The notes: generated from the letters alone by a model not told the origin. A stretch of DNA of 64,000 nucleotides from Duganella margarita (GCF_009857535.1 NZ_WWCS01000010.1:1-64000), one strand, 5' to 3'; positions 44,877 through 54,385 are shown, counted from the stretch's first letter. Numbers and translations are program-made.

Positions 44877-46580
44877 ATGAATATCACTAATCTGAAGATT
44901 GGTCACCGGCTGACGATTGCCTTCTCCCTGACCACCCTGCTGATGGCGGTGGTGGTGGTGGTCGGCGCGCTGGGCTTACGCGCCACCAGCGACGCCATCA
45001 GCCTGACCATTCAGGATCGCTACATGAAAATCGGCCTGCTCGGCGAGGTCAAGGACCACGTCTCGCAACAGGCGCGCAGCCTGCGCGACCTGTTGCTGAC
45101 CGACGCCAACGAGGCCGGTGCCGAATATGCTGCCATCGGCCAGCGCAGCAAGGAAATCGGCGCCCTGCTCGACCAGCTGGGCGGCATCCTGCACCAGCCA
45201 CAGGCGCTGGCCATGTTCAAGGAACTGAACGACACCCGCGCCGTCTACTCGCCGCTGCGCGACCAGATGGTCAGCGCCATCAAGGCCGGCGACAAAGAAA
45301 CCGCCACTTCGCTGCTGCTGCAGAAAGTGCGGCCGGCGCAAAACGCCTACATCGGCGCGCTGGACAAGCTGATCGCGTACCAGGTGCAACTGATGCGCGA
45401 CGCCGGCGCGGACGCCGAGCACACCGCCGCCAGTGCCAGCGCGCTGATGATCGCCCTGGGCGTGGCCGGCGCCGGCCTGGGTCTGTTCTGCGGCTGGTAC
45501 GTCACGCGCAGCATCGTGCGGCCGATCGGATACGCGGTGCGGGTGGCGCGCACGGTGGCCGACGGCGACCTCAGTTCCGACATCCAGATCCGCAGCCGCG
45601 ATGAAGTCGGCCAGCTGTCGGCCGCGCTGAAGGACATGAACAGCAGCCTGATTGCCATCGTCTCCGAAGTACGCAAAGGCACCGATTCGATCGGCACCGC
45701 GTCAGCCGAAATCGCCGCAGGCAATCTGGACCTGTCGGAACGCACCGAGCGTCAGGCTGGCTCGCTGGAAGAGACCGCTTCATCGATGGAAGAGCTGACC
45801 TCCACCGTCAAGCAGAACGCCAACAACGCTAGCCAGGCCAACCAGCTGGCCATGTCGGCCTCCGACATCGCGGGCAAAGGCGGCGCGGTGGTGGCGCAGG
45901 TGGTCGACACCATGGCCTCGATCAACGCCTCGTCGCGCAAGATCGTCGACATCATCGCCGTCATCGACGGCATCGCCTTCCAGACCAACATCCTGGCGCT
46001 GAACGCAGCAGTGGAAGCGGCGCGCGCCGGCGAACAGGGCCGCGGCTTTGCCGTGGTGGCGACCGAAGTGCGGAATCTCGCGCAACGCTCGGCTGCCGCC
46101 GCCAAGGAAATCAAGGAACTGATCGGCGACTCGGTCGACAAGGTCGATGCCGGCGCGCGCCTGGTGGACCAGGCCGGCGCCACGATGGCGGAAATCGTCG
46201 CCAGCGTGCGCCGCGTAACCGATATCATGGGCGAAATCGCCTTCGCCACGCAGGAGCAGCTGTCCGGCATTGAGCACATCAACGGCGCCATCACTGAGAT
46301 GGACCAGTCAACGCAGCAGAACGCCGCGCTGGTCGAACAGGCTTCCGCTGCCGCCGTGACCATGCAGGAACAGGCCACGCACCTGGTAGACGCGGTCAGC
46401 GTTTTCAAGCTCGATGGCGTCGGTCGCCGCAGCGCCCTGCCGGCACCCAGCGCGCGCTCAGTTCCAGCCCGAAGGGACGAAACAGATCCCGGTTCGCCTC
46501 GTAAAACAGCTGCCGGTGTCGACCAGCACCCCGTCGTCATCCCACAAAATCGCCCGCAGCATAATCCGCATTCCTTGTAA
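44877..46580 (+). CDS. Methyl-accepting chemotaxis protein with aberrant C-terminal tail
   Basis: 567 residues. Membrane helix near 12-32, a four-helix-bundle periplasmic domain, second helix near 192-212, HAMP, then the signalling hairpin whose tip (IDGIAFQTNILALNAAVEAA, then RGFAVVATEVRNLAQRSAAA) is well conserved. The normal receptor ends near VDAVSVFKLDG; the last 45 or so residues are low-complexity, and their DNA is antisense to a broken HAD-phosphatase gene. The CheR-docking pentapeptide found at the end of some receptors is absent. ATG 44877 precedes the first helix; a weak ribosome site only. Confidence 0.88.
   Translation: MNITNLKIGHRLTIAFSLTTLLMAVVVVVGALGLRATSDAISLTIQDRYMKIGLLGEVKDHVSQQARSLRDLLLTDANEAGAEYAAIGQRSKEIGALLDQLGGILHQPQALAMFKELNDTRAVYSPLRDQMVSAIKAGDKETATSLLLQKVRPAQNAYIGALDKLIAYQVQLMRDAGADAEHTAASASALMIALGVAGAGLGLFCGWYVTRSIVRPIGYAVRVARTVADGDLSSDIQIRSRDEVGQLSAALKDMNSSLIAIVSEVRKGTDSIGTASAEIAAGNLDLSERTERQAGSLEETASSMEELTSTVKQNANNASQANQLAMSASDIAGKGGAVVAQVVDTMASINASSRKIVDIIAVIDGIAFQTNILALNAAVEAARAGEQGRGFAVVATEVRNLAQRSAAAAKEIKELIGDSVDKVDAGARLVDQAGATMAEIVASVRRVTDIMGEIAFATQEQLSGIEHINGAITEMDQSTQQNAALVEQASAAAVTMQEQATHLVDAVSVFKLDGVGRRSALPAPSARSVPARRDETDPGSPRKTAAGVDQHPVVIPQNRPQHNPHSL
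46455..46562 (-). pseudogene. Remnant of a HAD-family phosphatase gene (5' end only)
   Basis: On the minus strand an ATG (46562) with AAGGA upstream opens MLRAILWDDDGVLVDT, which is HAD motif I of the beta-phosphoglucomutase type. About 18 residues in, a frameshift is needed to continue into LFYEANRDLFRPFG, the typical first cap-domain helix. The match stops where the conserved chemoreceptor sequence begins. This is a 5' fragment left by a deletion or rearrangement that joined it to the 3' end of the chemoreceptor gene. Confidence 0.65.
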
Positions 46581-46685
46581 AGAACGGCACGCCGACTGTG
46601 GCGTTGCCGCAGCGCGCATTGTACCCGCTGGTCTTGCCTGTCAGGGTGTGACATACTCGTTTCACCACAGCCCACCACCCGTGAC

Positions 46686-49421
46686 ATGGCCGTTTTTCCA
46701 ACGCTACCGCGTAGCCTCAAATTCCGTATGACGGCGGTGGTCGTCATGCTGGTACTGAGCGCCACGCTGATCGTCACGCTGGTGGCGCTGCTGCTGGCGG
46801 AACGTGACATGCGCAGCGTGATCGGCGACCAGCAGTACGCGCTGCTGTCCTCCGCCGCCGCCCAGGTGGACGCGCAACTGACGGCCCGCGAAGTGCTGCT
46901 GGCCAGTCTGGCCGATAGCCTGCCGCTGGACGCCGGCATTGATCCGGCCGTGATGCAGGCCTACGTCGCGCGCCACGCGGCAGCGCGCAAGGAATTCCTC
47001 AATCTGCACCTCTTCACCCGCGACGGCACGCTGCTGCATATGGAGGGCGATCATGCGCAGGCAACGCGGGCGCTCAACCCGCGCAGCCGCGCCTTTCTGG
47101 AAAACGCGCTGGCCGGCGGCAAGCCGGTGATCTCGCCGCCGTACAAAAGCGTGGAAACCGGCCTGCCGTCGATCATGCTGCTGCAACCGGTACACGATGC
47201 GCAGGGCCGCACCGTCATGCTGCTGGGTGGCAGTATCGACCTGACCAATTCCGCTTTTCTGGAGCAGATCGCGGCGCAGAAGCCGGGCAAGACCGGCTTC
47301 ATGTTCATCATGACGCGCGAAGGCATTCTGCTGCACCACCCGAATCACCAGCGGCTGCTGGAACACATCAACGCCCGCCCCGGCTACAACCGCGCCACCG
47401 ACATGGCGCTGCGCGGCTTTGAAGGCTGGACCGAGGCGGTCAACAAGGACGGCAGCGAAGGCATTTACTCGTACAAGCACCTGGAATCGACCGACTGGAT
47501 TATCGGCGCCCGCTTCCCGGTCGATGAGGCGTTTGCGCCAATGATCCAGATGCGCCAGCACGCCATGCTGGCCGCCGCCGTATTTGCCGCCATCGCCGGC
47601 ATCATGGCGTGGCTGGCGATCCAGACGCTATTCAAGCCGATCGGCCGTCTGCACCGCAATATCGGCGAGATCCGCAGCGGCGCGGCCGACATCGGCGTGC
47701 TGCAACGCCAGCGCAGCGACGAAATCGGCGAATTGAGCGCCGCCTTCTACGAATTGATCGCCGAGCGCGAGGCCGCGCAAAAGGCCATTCGTGGCAGCGA
47801 GTCCCTGATCAGCAATATTCTGGAGCGCGCGCCGGACGCCTTTGTCAGCTGCGACAACACCGGCATCGTCACCAAATGGAATGCCGCCGCCGAACGCACC
47901 TTCGGCTGGACCCGCGAAGAAGCCATCGGCCGCGATATCGCGGAACTGATCGTGCCGCCCGACCAGCGCGACGCCCACCACACCGGCATGACGTACTTTG
48001 CGCTGGGCGGCAAAGGGCGGATGGTCAATGCGCGCGTGCGCGTCAACGCCGTCCACAAGGACGGCCACGCGATTCCGGTGGAACTGTCGATCGGCGCGCT
48101 GCGCCACGACGGCGCTTACCACGCCACCGCCTTCCTGCACGATATTACGGAACAGGTAGCGCACGAGCAGCAGATCGCCGCCAGCGAAAAACGCCTGCGC
48201 ACCGTTGCCGACAGCATGCCGGCGCTGATCGCCTACATCGGCCGCGACTTGCGCTACCGCTTCACCAACGATCATTTTCGCGTGCTACTGGGACTCGATC
48301 CGCGTAGCATGCTGGACAAGCCGGTCAACGAGGTGCTGGGTGCGGATTTTGCCGGCAGCCTGCTGCAACTGAGCGAAGCGGCGCTGCGCGGCCAGCGCGT
48401 GCACTACGAGCGCGAAGGCGTGTACCGGGGCGTCAAGCGCCAGATGATGGGCGACCTGGTGCCGGACATCGGCGCCGACGGCAAGGTGTCGGGCTTCTAC
48501 ATGATGGCGCTGGATATCACTGAGCGCAAAAACGCCGAGTTGCAGCAGGCCGCCAGCGAAAAGCGCCTCAAGCTGCTCACCGATAACCTGCCGGTGCTGA
48601 TTGCGTACCTGGACCGCGAGCGCAAATTCCAGTTCCTTAACGCGACCTTCCAGCACTGGTTCGGCACCGATCCGCAAACCCTGATCGGCCGCCATCTGGC
48701 CGAAGGCATCGGCGCCGACCAATACCGCACCGCCGAGCCGCACCTGGAGCAGGCCTATCGGGGCCAGGCCGCGACCTATGAGCTACAGACGCGCATCGGC
48801 GACGGCATGCACACGCTGGAAACCACCTTCCTGCCCGAGCTGTCCGCCGACGGCGAAGTACTCGGCATCTACTCGCTGACGCACGATACCACGCGCATGA
48901 AGGAAATCGAGGAGCGCCTCAAGCAGCTGGCGCGCATCGACAGCCTGACCGGCATCGCCAACCGCCTGATGTTTGAGGAAATCTTGCATGCGGCCGTGCT
49001 GCGCGTACGGCGCACCCGCAAGCCGCTGGCGCTGGCCTACCTGGACATCGATTACTTCAAAGAGATCAACGACACGCTGGGCCACGGCGCCGGCGACCAG
49101 GTGCTGAAGGAGTTTGCCGCGCGCCTGACCGCCAGCGTGCGCGCCTCGGATACGGTGGCGCGGCTGGCCGGCGACGAATTCGTCATCGTCTTCGAACTGG
49201 TGGCCAATGCGGAAGAAGCGGCGCGGCTGGCCGCCAAGATCGTCGACGCCATGCACGCACCCTTCACGCTGAACGGCGCGCCGCGCCACGTCACCACCAG
49301 CATCGGCGTGGCGGTGCACGAAGGTGACGATGAAACGCCGGCGGAACTGGTGGCGCGCGCCGACAGTGCGCTGTACGCCGCCAAACGCAATGGCCGCGAC
49401 GGTTACACCGTCTCCGACTGA
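46686..49421 (+). CDS. Membrane diguanylate cyclase with Cache, HAMP and three PAS domains
   Basis: 911 residues. Membrane helix near 17-38; periplasmic double-Cache sensor to about 290 (GKTGFMFIMTREGILLHHP); second helix about 293-315; HAMP; PAS domains near 370-490, 500-620 and 625-740; then GGDEF from about 745. The loop reads AGDEF, a variant compatible with activity, and an RxxD I-site (RASD) lies five residues upstream. No EAL domain. Expected to make c-di-GMP in response to an external ligand. It lies 105 bp after the chemoreceptor gene, without a clear promoter in between. Confidence 0.92.
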   Translation: MAVFPTLPRSLKFRMTAVVVMLVLSATLIVTLVALLLAERDMRSVIGDQQYALLSSAAAQVDAQLTAREVLLASLADSLPLDAGIDPAVMQAYVARHAAARKEFLNLHLFTRDGTLLHMEGDHAQATRALNPRSRAFLENALAGGKPVISPPYKSVETGLPSIMLLQPVHDAQGRTVMLLGGSIDLTNSAFLEQIAAQKPGKTGFMFIMTREGILLHHPNHQRLLEHINARPGYNRATDMALRGFEGWTEAVNKDGSEGIYSYKHLESTDWIIGARFPVDEAFAPMIQMRQHAMLAAAVFAAIAGIMAWLAIQTLFKPIGRLHRNIGEIRSGAADIGVLQRQRSDEIGELSAAFYELIAEREAAQKAIRGSESLISNILERAPDAFVSCDNTGIVTKWNAAAERTFGWTREEAIGRDIAELIVPPDQRDAHHTGMTYFALGGKGRMVNARVRVNAVHKDGHAIPVELSIGALRHDGAYHATAFLHDITEQVAHEQQIAASEKRLRTVADSMPALIAYIGRDLRYRFTNDHFRVLLGLDPRSMLDKPVNEVLGADFAGSLLQLSEAALRGQRVHYEREGVYRGVKRQMMGDLVPDIGADGKVSGFYMMALDITERKNAELQQAASEKRLKLLTDNLPVLIAYLDRERKFQFLNATFQHWFGTDPQTLIGRHLAEGIGADQYRTAEPHLEQAYRGQAATYELQTRIGDGMHTLETTFLPELSADGEVLGIYSLTHDTTRMKEIEERLKQLARIDSLTGIANRLMFEEILHAAVLRVRRTRKPLALAYLDIDYFKEINDTLGHGAGDQVLKEFAARLTASVRASDTVARLAGDEFVIVFELVANAEEAARLAAKIVDAMHAPFTLNGAPRHVTTSIGVAVHEGDDETPAELVARADSALYAAKRNGRDGYTVSD

Positions 49422-49448
49422 CATCAAACACCATCACAAGGTTAAACA

Positions 49449-50285
49449 ATGAGTATCAAAGAACACACGCAAGACCTGCAAGCCCTCGAAACCGCCGTCA
49501 AACTCCTGACCGACACGCCGGTGATGATCAAAATTACCAACGTGGTCGGCTCCACGATCGAGGCGGGATTGAAGGCGCTGCCGCAAAAAGGACGGGATGT
49601 GATTCAGTCGGCGACGCACAAGGGCCTGCACAAGGCGGTAGAAATCGCCGGCAAGACGCTGGAAGCAAAAACTCAGCAGGCCAGCAGCAAGACCCACCTG
49701 CTGGCAGCGGCGACCACCGGCGCCATTGGTGGCTTCTTCGGCTTTGCCGGACTGGCGGTGGAAATCCCCGCCACCACTGTGCTGATGATGCGCTCCATCC
49801 TCGACATCGCCCGCAGCGAGGGGCACGACATCACGGATTCAAAGGTGCAGCTGGAATGTCTGAGCGTTTTTAGCCACGGCAGCGAATCGAGCGACGCCGA
49901 CGACAAAACCGACGCCAGCTACTACGCCTCGCGGGCGGCGCTGGCCGAAGTGATGACGGAAGCGGCCAGGTCGCTGAGCAAAATCGCCGCCGATCGCGCG
50001 GCCAAGAACCTGTCGGCGAAAACCGCCGGCAAATGGGTGGCGCAGCTCATCGATGCGATCGCGACCCGCTTCGGCATCGTGATCACCGAAAAGGCGGCGC
50101 TGCAAGCGGCGCCTTTCCTTGGCGCGTTCACCGGCGCCACCGTCAACAGCCTGTTCATGGACTTCTATCAGGACAAGGCGCGCGGCCATTTCACCGTGCT
50201 TCGACTGGAGGAAAAATACGGCATGGAGGCGATCCGCAGCGAATTCGAACAAATTCGCCGCGCCATGGCGCCGCCGGCGCGTTAA
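49449..50285 (+). CDS. EcsC family protein
   Basis: 278 residues. AATTGAIGGFFGFAGLAVEIPATTVLMMRSI-type sequence (about 88-118) is the hallmark hydrophobic region of EcsC proteins, and a second glycine/alanine-rich stretch follows (AAPFLGAFTGATVNSLFMD). In Bacillus, EcsC is linked to the EcsAB ABC transporter, but proteobacterial members stand alone and have no settled function. No transporter is adjacent. The stop overlaps the convergent gene by 4 bp. Confidence 0.82.
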   Translation: MSIKEHTQDLQALETAVKLLTDTPVMIKITNVVGSTIEAGLKALPQKGRDVIQSATHKGLHKAVEIAGKTLEAKTQQASSKTHLLAAATTGAIGGFFGFAGLAVEIPATTVLMMRSILDIARSEGHDITDSKVQLECLSVFSHGSESSDADDKTDASYYASRAALAEVMTEAARSLSKIAADRAAKNLSAKTAGKWVAQLIDAIATRFGIVITEKAALQAAPFLGAFTGATVNSLFMDFYQDKARGHFTVLRLEEKYGMEAIRSEFEQIRRAMAPPAR

Positions 50286-50920
50286 GCCGGTACGCCGCTG
50301 GCCAGGGGATTGGGCAGCGGCTCGGCCACGCGGTGCAGCAGATTGCGGTCGGTGTGGTGGAATTCCTCCTCGCCGCGCAGCAGCATCACCGTATCTTCCT
50401 CGTAGCCCCAGGTGCCGTCGTCGTTGATGGTGACCTTGATGCGATACTCGACGGTCTTGAAGCCATATTCCAGGAACGGATTGGAACGGATGCCGTAGGT
50501 GTCGGAGTCCAGCCGCGCCACCAGCTCGAACTGCCTGGCGTCCGGCTCCACCACCGCCGACGCCATGGCGATCTGGCCGCGCGGGATGCCCAGCGTCTGG
50601 ATCACGGTCTTGGTTTTCGGTTCCCACAGCCAGTAACCGACCTGCTCGTGGTAGGTCTTGACGTTATCCGGCTTGTTGACGATGATCAGGTAACGCAGGC
50701 CGTAGAACAGCTGCGGACCGTTGGTGACCGGATCGATCGGATACAGCTCGATGCGCTCGACATACGCCTGCTTGCGCGCGCCGTCGGCCTTCGGCTTGGT
50801 ATCCAGGCCGCGCTCCCCTTTCCAGATGCCCGCCATCGGCGTCAGCGGGCCGAGGTTGGCCAGGGTGTTGACATCGACTGGCGACGGCTCGGTGTAGATA
50901 TCGGTGGAAAACTCGGTCAT
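50282..50920 (-). CDS. Heme-binding beta-barrel (nitrobindin/FABP-like, THAP4-type) protein
   Basis: 212 residues. LTPMAGIWKGERG near 26-38 carries the GxWxGxG-like signature of the nitrobindin barrel, and the strand pattern continues through YWLWEPKTKTVIQTLGIPRG. A C-terminal HHTDRNLLHRV segment supplies several histidines, one of which may be the axial heme ligand. It is longer than minimal nitrobindins (about 160). No signal peptide. Probable role in heme, NO or small-ligand binding, from family resemblance. Confidence 0.75.
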   Translation of the reverse strand: MTEFSTDIYTEPSPVDVNTLANLGPLTPMAGIWKGERGLDTKPKADGARKQAYVERIELYPIDPVTNGPQLFYGLRYLIIVNKPDNVKTYHEQVGYWLWEPKTKTVIQTLGIPRGQIAMASAVVEPDARQFELVARLDSDTYGIRSNPFLEYGFKTVEYRIKVTINDDGTWGYEEDTVMLLRGEEEFHHTDRNLLHRVAEPLPNPLASGVPA

Positions 50921-50964
50921 GCTGGGTCCTGTGGTAAATGAATGCAGGCGCTATTGTAAGATGC

Positions 50965-51933
50965 CTAGAGCGTGATTTCCATGCCGTCGTAGGCCGAGAC
51001 GATCTCCAGCGGCGCCTCGCAGGTAACCTCGGCATAGCGCCGCGTTTCCGCCAGCACGCGCGAGATGCGGGCATCGTCATACACCGGTTCATGATGGAAC
51101 AGGCAAAGCTGGCGCACGCCTGCCAATTGGCATAGTTCGACCCCTACCACATTGCTGGAGTGCCCCCAGTCGGCCTTCACCGAAATCGACTCCTCCAGCG
51201 AATACATGGCGTCGAAGATCACCAGGTCGGCATCGCGGAAGAACTCTACAAAGCCAGCCAGTTCGGCGGCGTTATCCAGCTTGTGTTCCGAGTCGGTGGT
51301 GTAAATCATCGCCTTGCCGCCCTGCTCCAGCCGGTAGCCGTAGGAGTCGCCGCCGTGCAGCTGCAGCTTGGCCGTTACCGTCACGTCGCGCAGCTGCAAC
51401 GGCACGCCGGGCGTCATCTGCACGAACGAGATGTCGGCCGCCAGCTGGTCGAACGGTACAGGGAAACTGATCGGGTCCTGCTGGCGGCGCAATGCCGCTT
51501 CCAGCTCCTGGTGGCAGCCATAGATGATGATACGGTTGCCCGGAATGTAACCTGGCGTAAAAAATGGGAAGCCCATGATGTGATCCCAGTGCAGGTGCGA
51601 CAGGAACACATGATAGGTCTGCGGTTGCGCCGCGCCGTAGCGCGCCAGCTTGGCGCCGGCCAGCGGCCGCACGCCCGAACCCAGGTCGAGGATGATGTGT
51701 TCATGCACCGCGTCGGCATCCCAGGCTTCGACTTCCACGCAGCTGGAATTGCCGCCATAGGTGCCGCGCACCTCGAAGCTCAGCTCATGATCAACATAGT
51801 CCGCCACTTTTTCAGGCGTATCGAGTCCGCGGCCGATGGCGCCTTCCAGCGCTGTCACCAGCTTGGCGCGGATTTGCTTGTGGTTCAGGGCGACCGGCAA
51901 CGAACCGCGCGCGCCCCAGATGCGTGCCTTCAT
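50965..51933 (-). CDS. MBL-fold metallohydrolase (phosphodiesterase-like)
   Basis: 322 residues. HLHWDH, the metal-binding HxHxDH motif, sits in LSHLHWDHIMGFPFF; upstream are the family's opening KARIWGARGSLPVA and GTYGGNSSCVEV, and TTDSEH lies downstream. This group resembles PhnP/RNase Z-type or cAMP phosphodiesterase-like hydrolases. ATG 51933 gives the conserved MKARIWGARGS start; the longer frame begins with TTG in AT-rich DNA. The substrate is unknown; a cyclic nucleotide or phosphodiester is the best guess. Confidence 0.85.
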   Translation of the reverse strand: MKARIWGARGSLPVALNHKQIRAKLVTALEGAIGRGLDTPEKVADYVDHELSFEVRGTYGGNSSCVEVEAWDADAVHEHIILDLGSGVRPLAGAKLARYGAAQPQTYHVFLSHLHWDHIMGFPFFTPGYIPGNRIIIYGCHQELEAALRRQQDPISFPVPFDQLAADISFVQMTPGVPLQLRDVTVTAKLQLHGGDSYGYRLEQGGKAMIYTTDSEHKLDNAAELAGFVEFFRDADLVIFDAMYSLEESISVKADWGHSSNVVGVELCQLAGVRQLCLFHHEPVYDDARISRVLAETRRYAEVTCEAPLEIVSAYDGMEITL

Positions 51934-52076
51934 GCGGCGCCCATGATAGAGTGTAATAGACAACTAATTTTGCATTATCGCATCCTTTTGTATATTTGGC
52001 ACCTTCGGCTGCCATTGCCATCCGTGCTATTCTTTCGCCCTCGACGAATTTAACAGTCACCAGCAGGAGCACGCGC

Positions 52077-53375
52077 ATGCCGTCACTACAACAATTTTTC
52101 AAGCTCGCAGAGCACGGCACCAGCGTCCGCACCGAAGTCGTCGCCGGCGTTACCACCTTCCTGACGATGGCCTACATCATCTTCGTCAACCCGGCCATCC
52201 TGGGCGACGCCGGCGTGCCCAAGGACGCGGTGTTCGTCGCCACCTGCCTGGCCGCCGCGCTCGGCACCATCATCATGGGCGTGTACGCCAACTACCCGAT
52301 CGGCATGGCGCCGGGCATGGGCCTGAACGCCTATTTCGCCTACGCCGTGGTGCTGGGCATGGGCGTGCCGTGGCAGTCCGCGCTGGGTGCCGTGTTCATC
52401 TCCGGCTGCCTGTTCATCATCGTCAGCCTGTTCAAAATACGCGAGCACATCGTCAACGGCATACCGCATTCATTGAGGGTAGCGATTACCGTCGGCCTGG
52501 GACTATTCCTGGCGCTGATCGCAATGAAGAGCGCCGGCCTAGTGGTGGCCAATCCGGAAACGCTGGTGCGCGTGGGCGACGTCCACAATCCGCACACCAT
52601 CATGGCGATCTTCGGCTTCCTGCTGATCGTTACGCTGGACCGCCTGAAGGTGCCGGGCGCGCTGTTGATCGGCATTGTGGCGGTAACGGTGCTGAGCTTC
52701 TTCTTCGGCGGGAATACCTTCCACGGCTTCATGTCGCTGCCGCCGTCGATCGAACCGACCTTGTTCCATCTGGATCTGCAAGGCGCGCTGGGTCTCGGCC
52801 TGTTTAACGTTGTACTGGTGTTTTTTCTGGTCGAACTGTTTGACGCCACCGGCACGCTGATGGGCGTGGCCTCGCGCGCCGGGTTGCTGGTCAATGGCCG
52901 CATGGAGCGCCTCAACAAGGCGCTGCTGGCCGACAGCACCGCCATCGTCGCCGGCTCACTGCTGGGCACTTCCAGCACCACCGCGTATCTGGAAAGCGCG
53001 GCGGGCGTGCAAGCCGGCGGCCGCACCGGCCTGACCGCGCTGGTGGTCGCCGTGCTGTTCCTGGCCGCGCTGTTCTTCGCGCCGATTGCCGGCGTGGTGC
53101 CGGCCTACGCCACCGCTCCGGCGCTGCTGTTCGTCGCCTGCCTGATGCTGCGCGACCTGGTCGACGTTGACTGGAGCGACACCACCGAAAGCGTGCCGGC
53201 AGCAATTACCGCACTGGTGATTCCGTTCACCTATTCGATCGCACACGGCATCGCCTTCGGCTTCATTACCTACGCCGGCCTGAAACTGCTGACCGGCCAG
53301 GCGCGCCAGGTCAAGCCGGTGGTGTGGATCATCGCCGTGGTGTTCCTGATCAAATACACCTACGTCACCGCCTAG
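52077..53375 (+). CDS. NCS2 family purine permease (AzgA/hypoxanthine-guanine-adenine type)
   Basis: 432 residues with about 13 hydrophobic segments. Conserved NCS2-AzgA features: RTEVVAGVTTFLTMAYIIFV near 17-36, GMAPGMGLNAYFAY, LFDATGTLMGVA and GTSSTTAYLESAAGV. Proton-coupled uptake of adenine, guanine or hypoxanthine across the inner membrane. ATG 52077 has AGGAG 7 bases upstream. A purine riboswitch was looked for in 51964-52076 and not recognised. Directly followed by an inverted-repeat element that could act as its terminator. Confidence 0.93.
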   Translation: MPSLQQFFKLAEHGTSVRTEVVAGVTTFLTMAYIIFVNPAILGDAGVPKDAVFVATCLAAALGTIIMGVYANYPIGMAPGMGLNAYFAYAVVLGMGVPWQSALGAVFISGCLFIIVSLFKIREHIVNGIPHSLRVAITVGLGLFLALIAMKSAGLVVANPETLVRVGDVHNPHTIMAIFGFLLIVTLDRLKVPGALLIGIVAVTVLSFFFGGNTFHGFMSLPPSIEPTLFHLDLQGALGLGLFNVVLVFFLVELFDATGTLMGVASRAGLLVNGRMERLNKALLADSTAIVAGSLLGTSSTTAYLESAAGVQAGGRTGLTALVVAVLFLAALFFAPIAGVVPAYATAPALLFVACLMLRDLVDVDWSDTTESVPAAITALVIPFTYSIAHGIAFGFITYAGLKLLTGQARQVKPVVWIIAVVFLIKYTYVTA

Positions 53376-53379
53376 CCCC

Positions 53380-53460
53380 CGTCGTTCCCGCGCAAGCGGG
53401 AACCCATGCTGAAATCGTTCCTGCGCGGTTCTATGGATTCCCGCCTGCGCGGGAATGACG
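53380..53460. repeat. Inverted-repeat element with dRS3/REP-like arms
   Basis: Two 28-bp arms (53380-53407 and 53433-53460) are reverse complements at about 25 of 28 positions, and each arm holds its own hairpin of the TTCCCGC...GCGGGAA type. The core GTCATTCCCGCG-like sequence is the well-known dispersed beta- and gammaproteobacterial repeat whose translation gives HSRAGGNP or VIPAQAGIH. It lies 5 bp after the purine permease and covers the end of the next gene. It may be a non-autonomous mobile element and may also terminate transcription. Confidence 0.8.
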
Positions 53461-53727
53461 GTGTACGTTGTCGACCACCAGCGTCGGCATTTCGCGGATC
53501 GGCAGCACGCCAATCAGGTTATGCAGCCGCATGCGGCACAACGTCAGAATATCTTCCTGCGGCGCTGCCAGCCGCATTTGCACCTCCATGCCGTATGGCG
53601 TGGCGGTGGTGCGCAACGCGCGCAACTCAATATCCAATCGCCGCACGACCTGTAAAGCCGCCTCCAATGTGGCGATCGACGCATCCGGCTCGATGCAGAA
53701 ACGGTAGCTTTTTTGTGTGGTATCCAT
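53431..53727 (-). CDS. Small ACT-like domain protein with repeat-derived tail
   Basis: 98 residues. Strands and helices (YRFCIEPDASIATLEAALQVVRRL-type opening, then RLAAPQEDILTLCRMRLHNL, cited by ends) resemble an ACT or regulatory-subunit fold as in acetolactate synthase small subunits; no catalytic residues. The final residues VHRHSRAGGNP are encoded by the dispersed inverted repeat, so the original C-terminus has been replaced. Divergent from the Lrp regulator. Function uncertain. Confidence 0.6.
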   Translation of the reverse strand: MDTTQKSYRFCIEPDASIATLEAALQVVRRLDIELRALRTTATPYGMEVQMRLAAPQEDILTLCRMRLHNLIGVLPIREMPTLVVDNVHRHSRAGGNP

Positions 53728-53853
53728 GCTGATAGCATAGCCATAAACGCGAAAAATAGGCTTCTCGGATTTATGCCAATTCCAGCGAATAGCAGCAGAT
53801 TATCCTACCTGGATTAAAATGCCTGGAATATTCATCCTCTATTACGCCAATCC

Positions 53854-54312
53854 ATGGAAATCGACGAAATCGATCGCCGCATCCTGCGCGAATTGCGCAA
53901 GGACGGCCGCCTGAGTAACACCAAGCTGGCCGAGAAAGTCGGCCTGTCCACCACGCCCTGCTGGAACCGCGTGCGCGCGCTGGAAGAAGGCGGCATGATC
54001 GAAGGCTACGCCGCCCTGCTCAGCCAGACGGCGCTCGGGTACCCGGACACCGTCATCATCGAAGTGACGCTGGACCGGCACGACGACGACATCTTCGAAA
54101 AATTCGGCCAGGCGCTGGCCACCCTGCCGGAGGTGATGGAAGCCTATCTGCTGACCGGCGACTACGATTACCTGATCAAGGTGGCCGTCGCCGGCACCGC
54201 CGGCTACGAGGAATTCCTGCGCAAGAAGCTCTACAAGCTGCCGGGCCTCAAGCACAGCCGCTCCACCTTCGTGCTGCGCTGCCTGAAGCGCGCACATTCT
54301 GTCGAGCCCTAA
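53854..54312 (+). CDS. Lrp/AsnC family transcriptional regulator
   Basis: 152 residues, usual length. N-terminal winged helix (EIDRRILRELRKDGRLSN, then KVGLSTTPCWNRVRALE) and C-terminal RAM/ligand domain (VEVTLDRHDDDIF-like strand, TGDYDYLIKVAV). It should bind DNA as an octamer and respond to an amino acid. The 126-bp gap upstream, shared with the ACT-like gene, is the likely autoregulatory region, but no definite box was identified. Target unknown; the divergent ACT-like gene is a candidate. Confidence 0.9.
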   Translation: MEIDEIDRRILRELRKDGRLSNTKLAEKVGLSTTPCWNRVRALEEGGMIEGYAALLSQTALGYPDTVIIEVTLDRHDDDIFEKFGQALATLPEVMEAYLLTGDYDYLIKVAVAGTAGYEEFLRKKLYKLPGLKHSRSTFVLRCLKRAHSVEP

Positions 54313-54385
54313 CTGTGTGCGCTTGCGTACAGATGCATATCCGGAAAAAGTTCATGCTTAAAGTTCATCCAATCAGGAGAAGATA

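Noticed and set aside
51964..52076. Purine riboswitch upstream of the NCS2 permease
   Set aside because: The gap is short and lacks the conserved three-way junction elements; only the AGGAG site was recognised.
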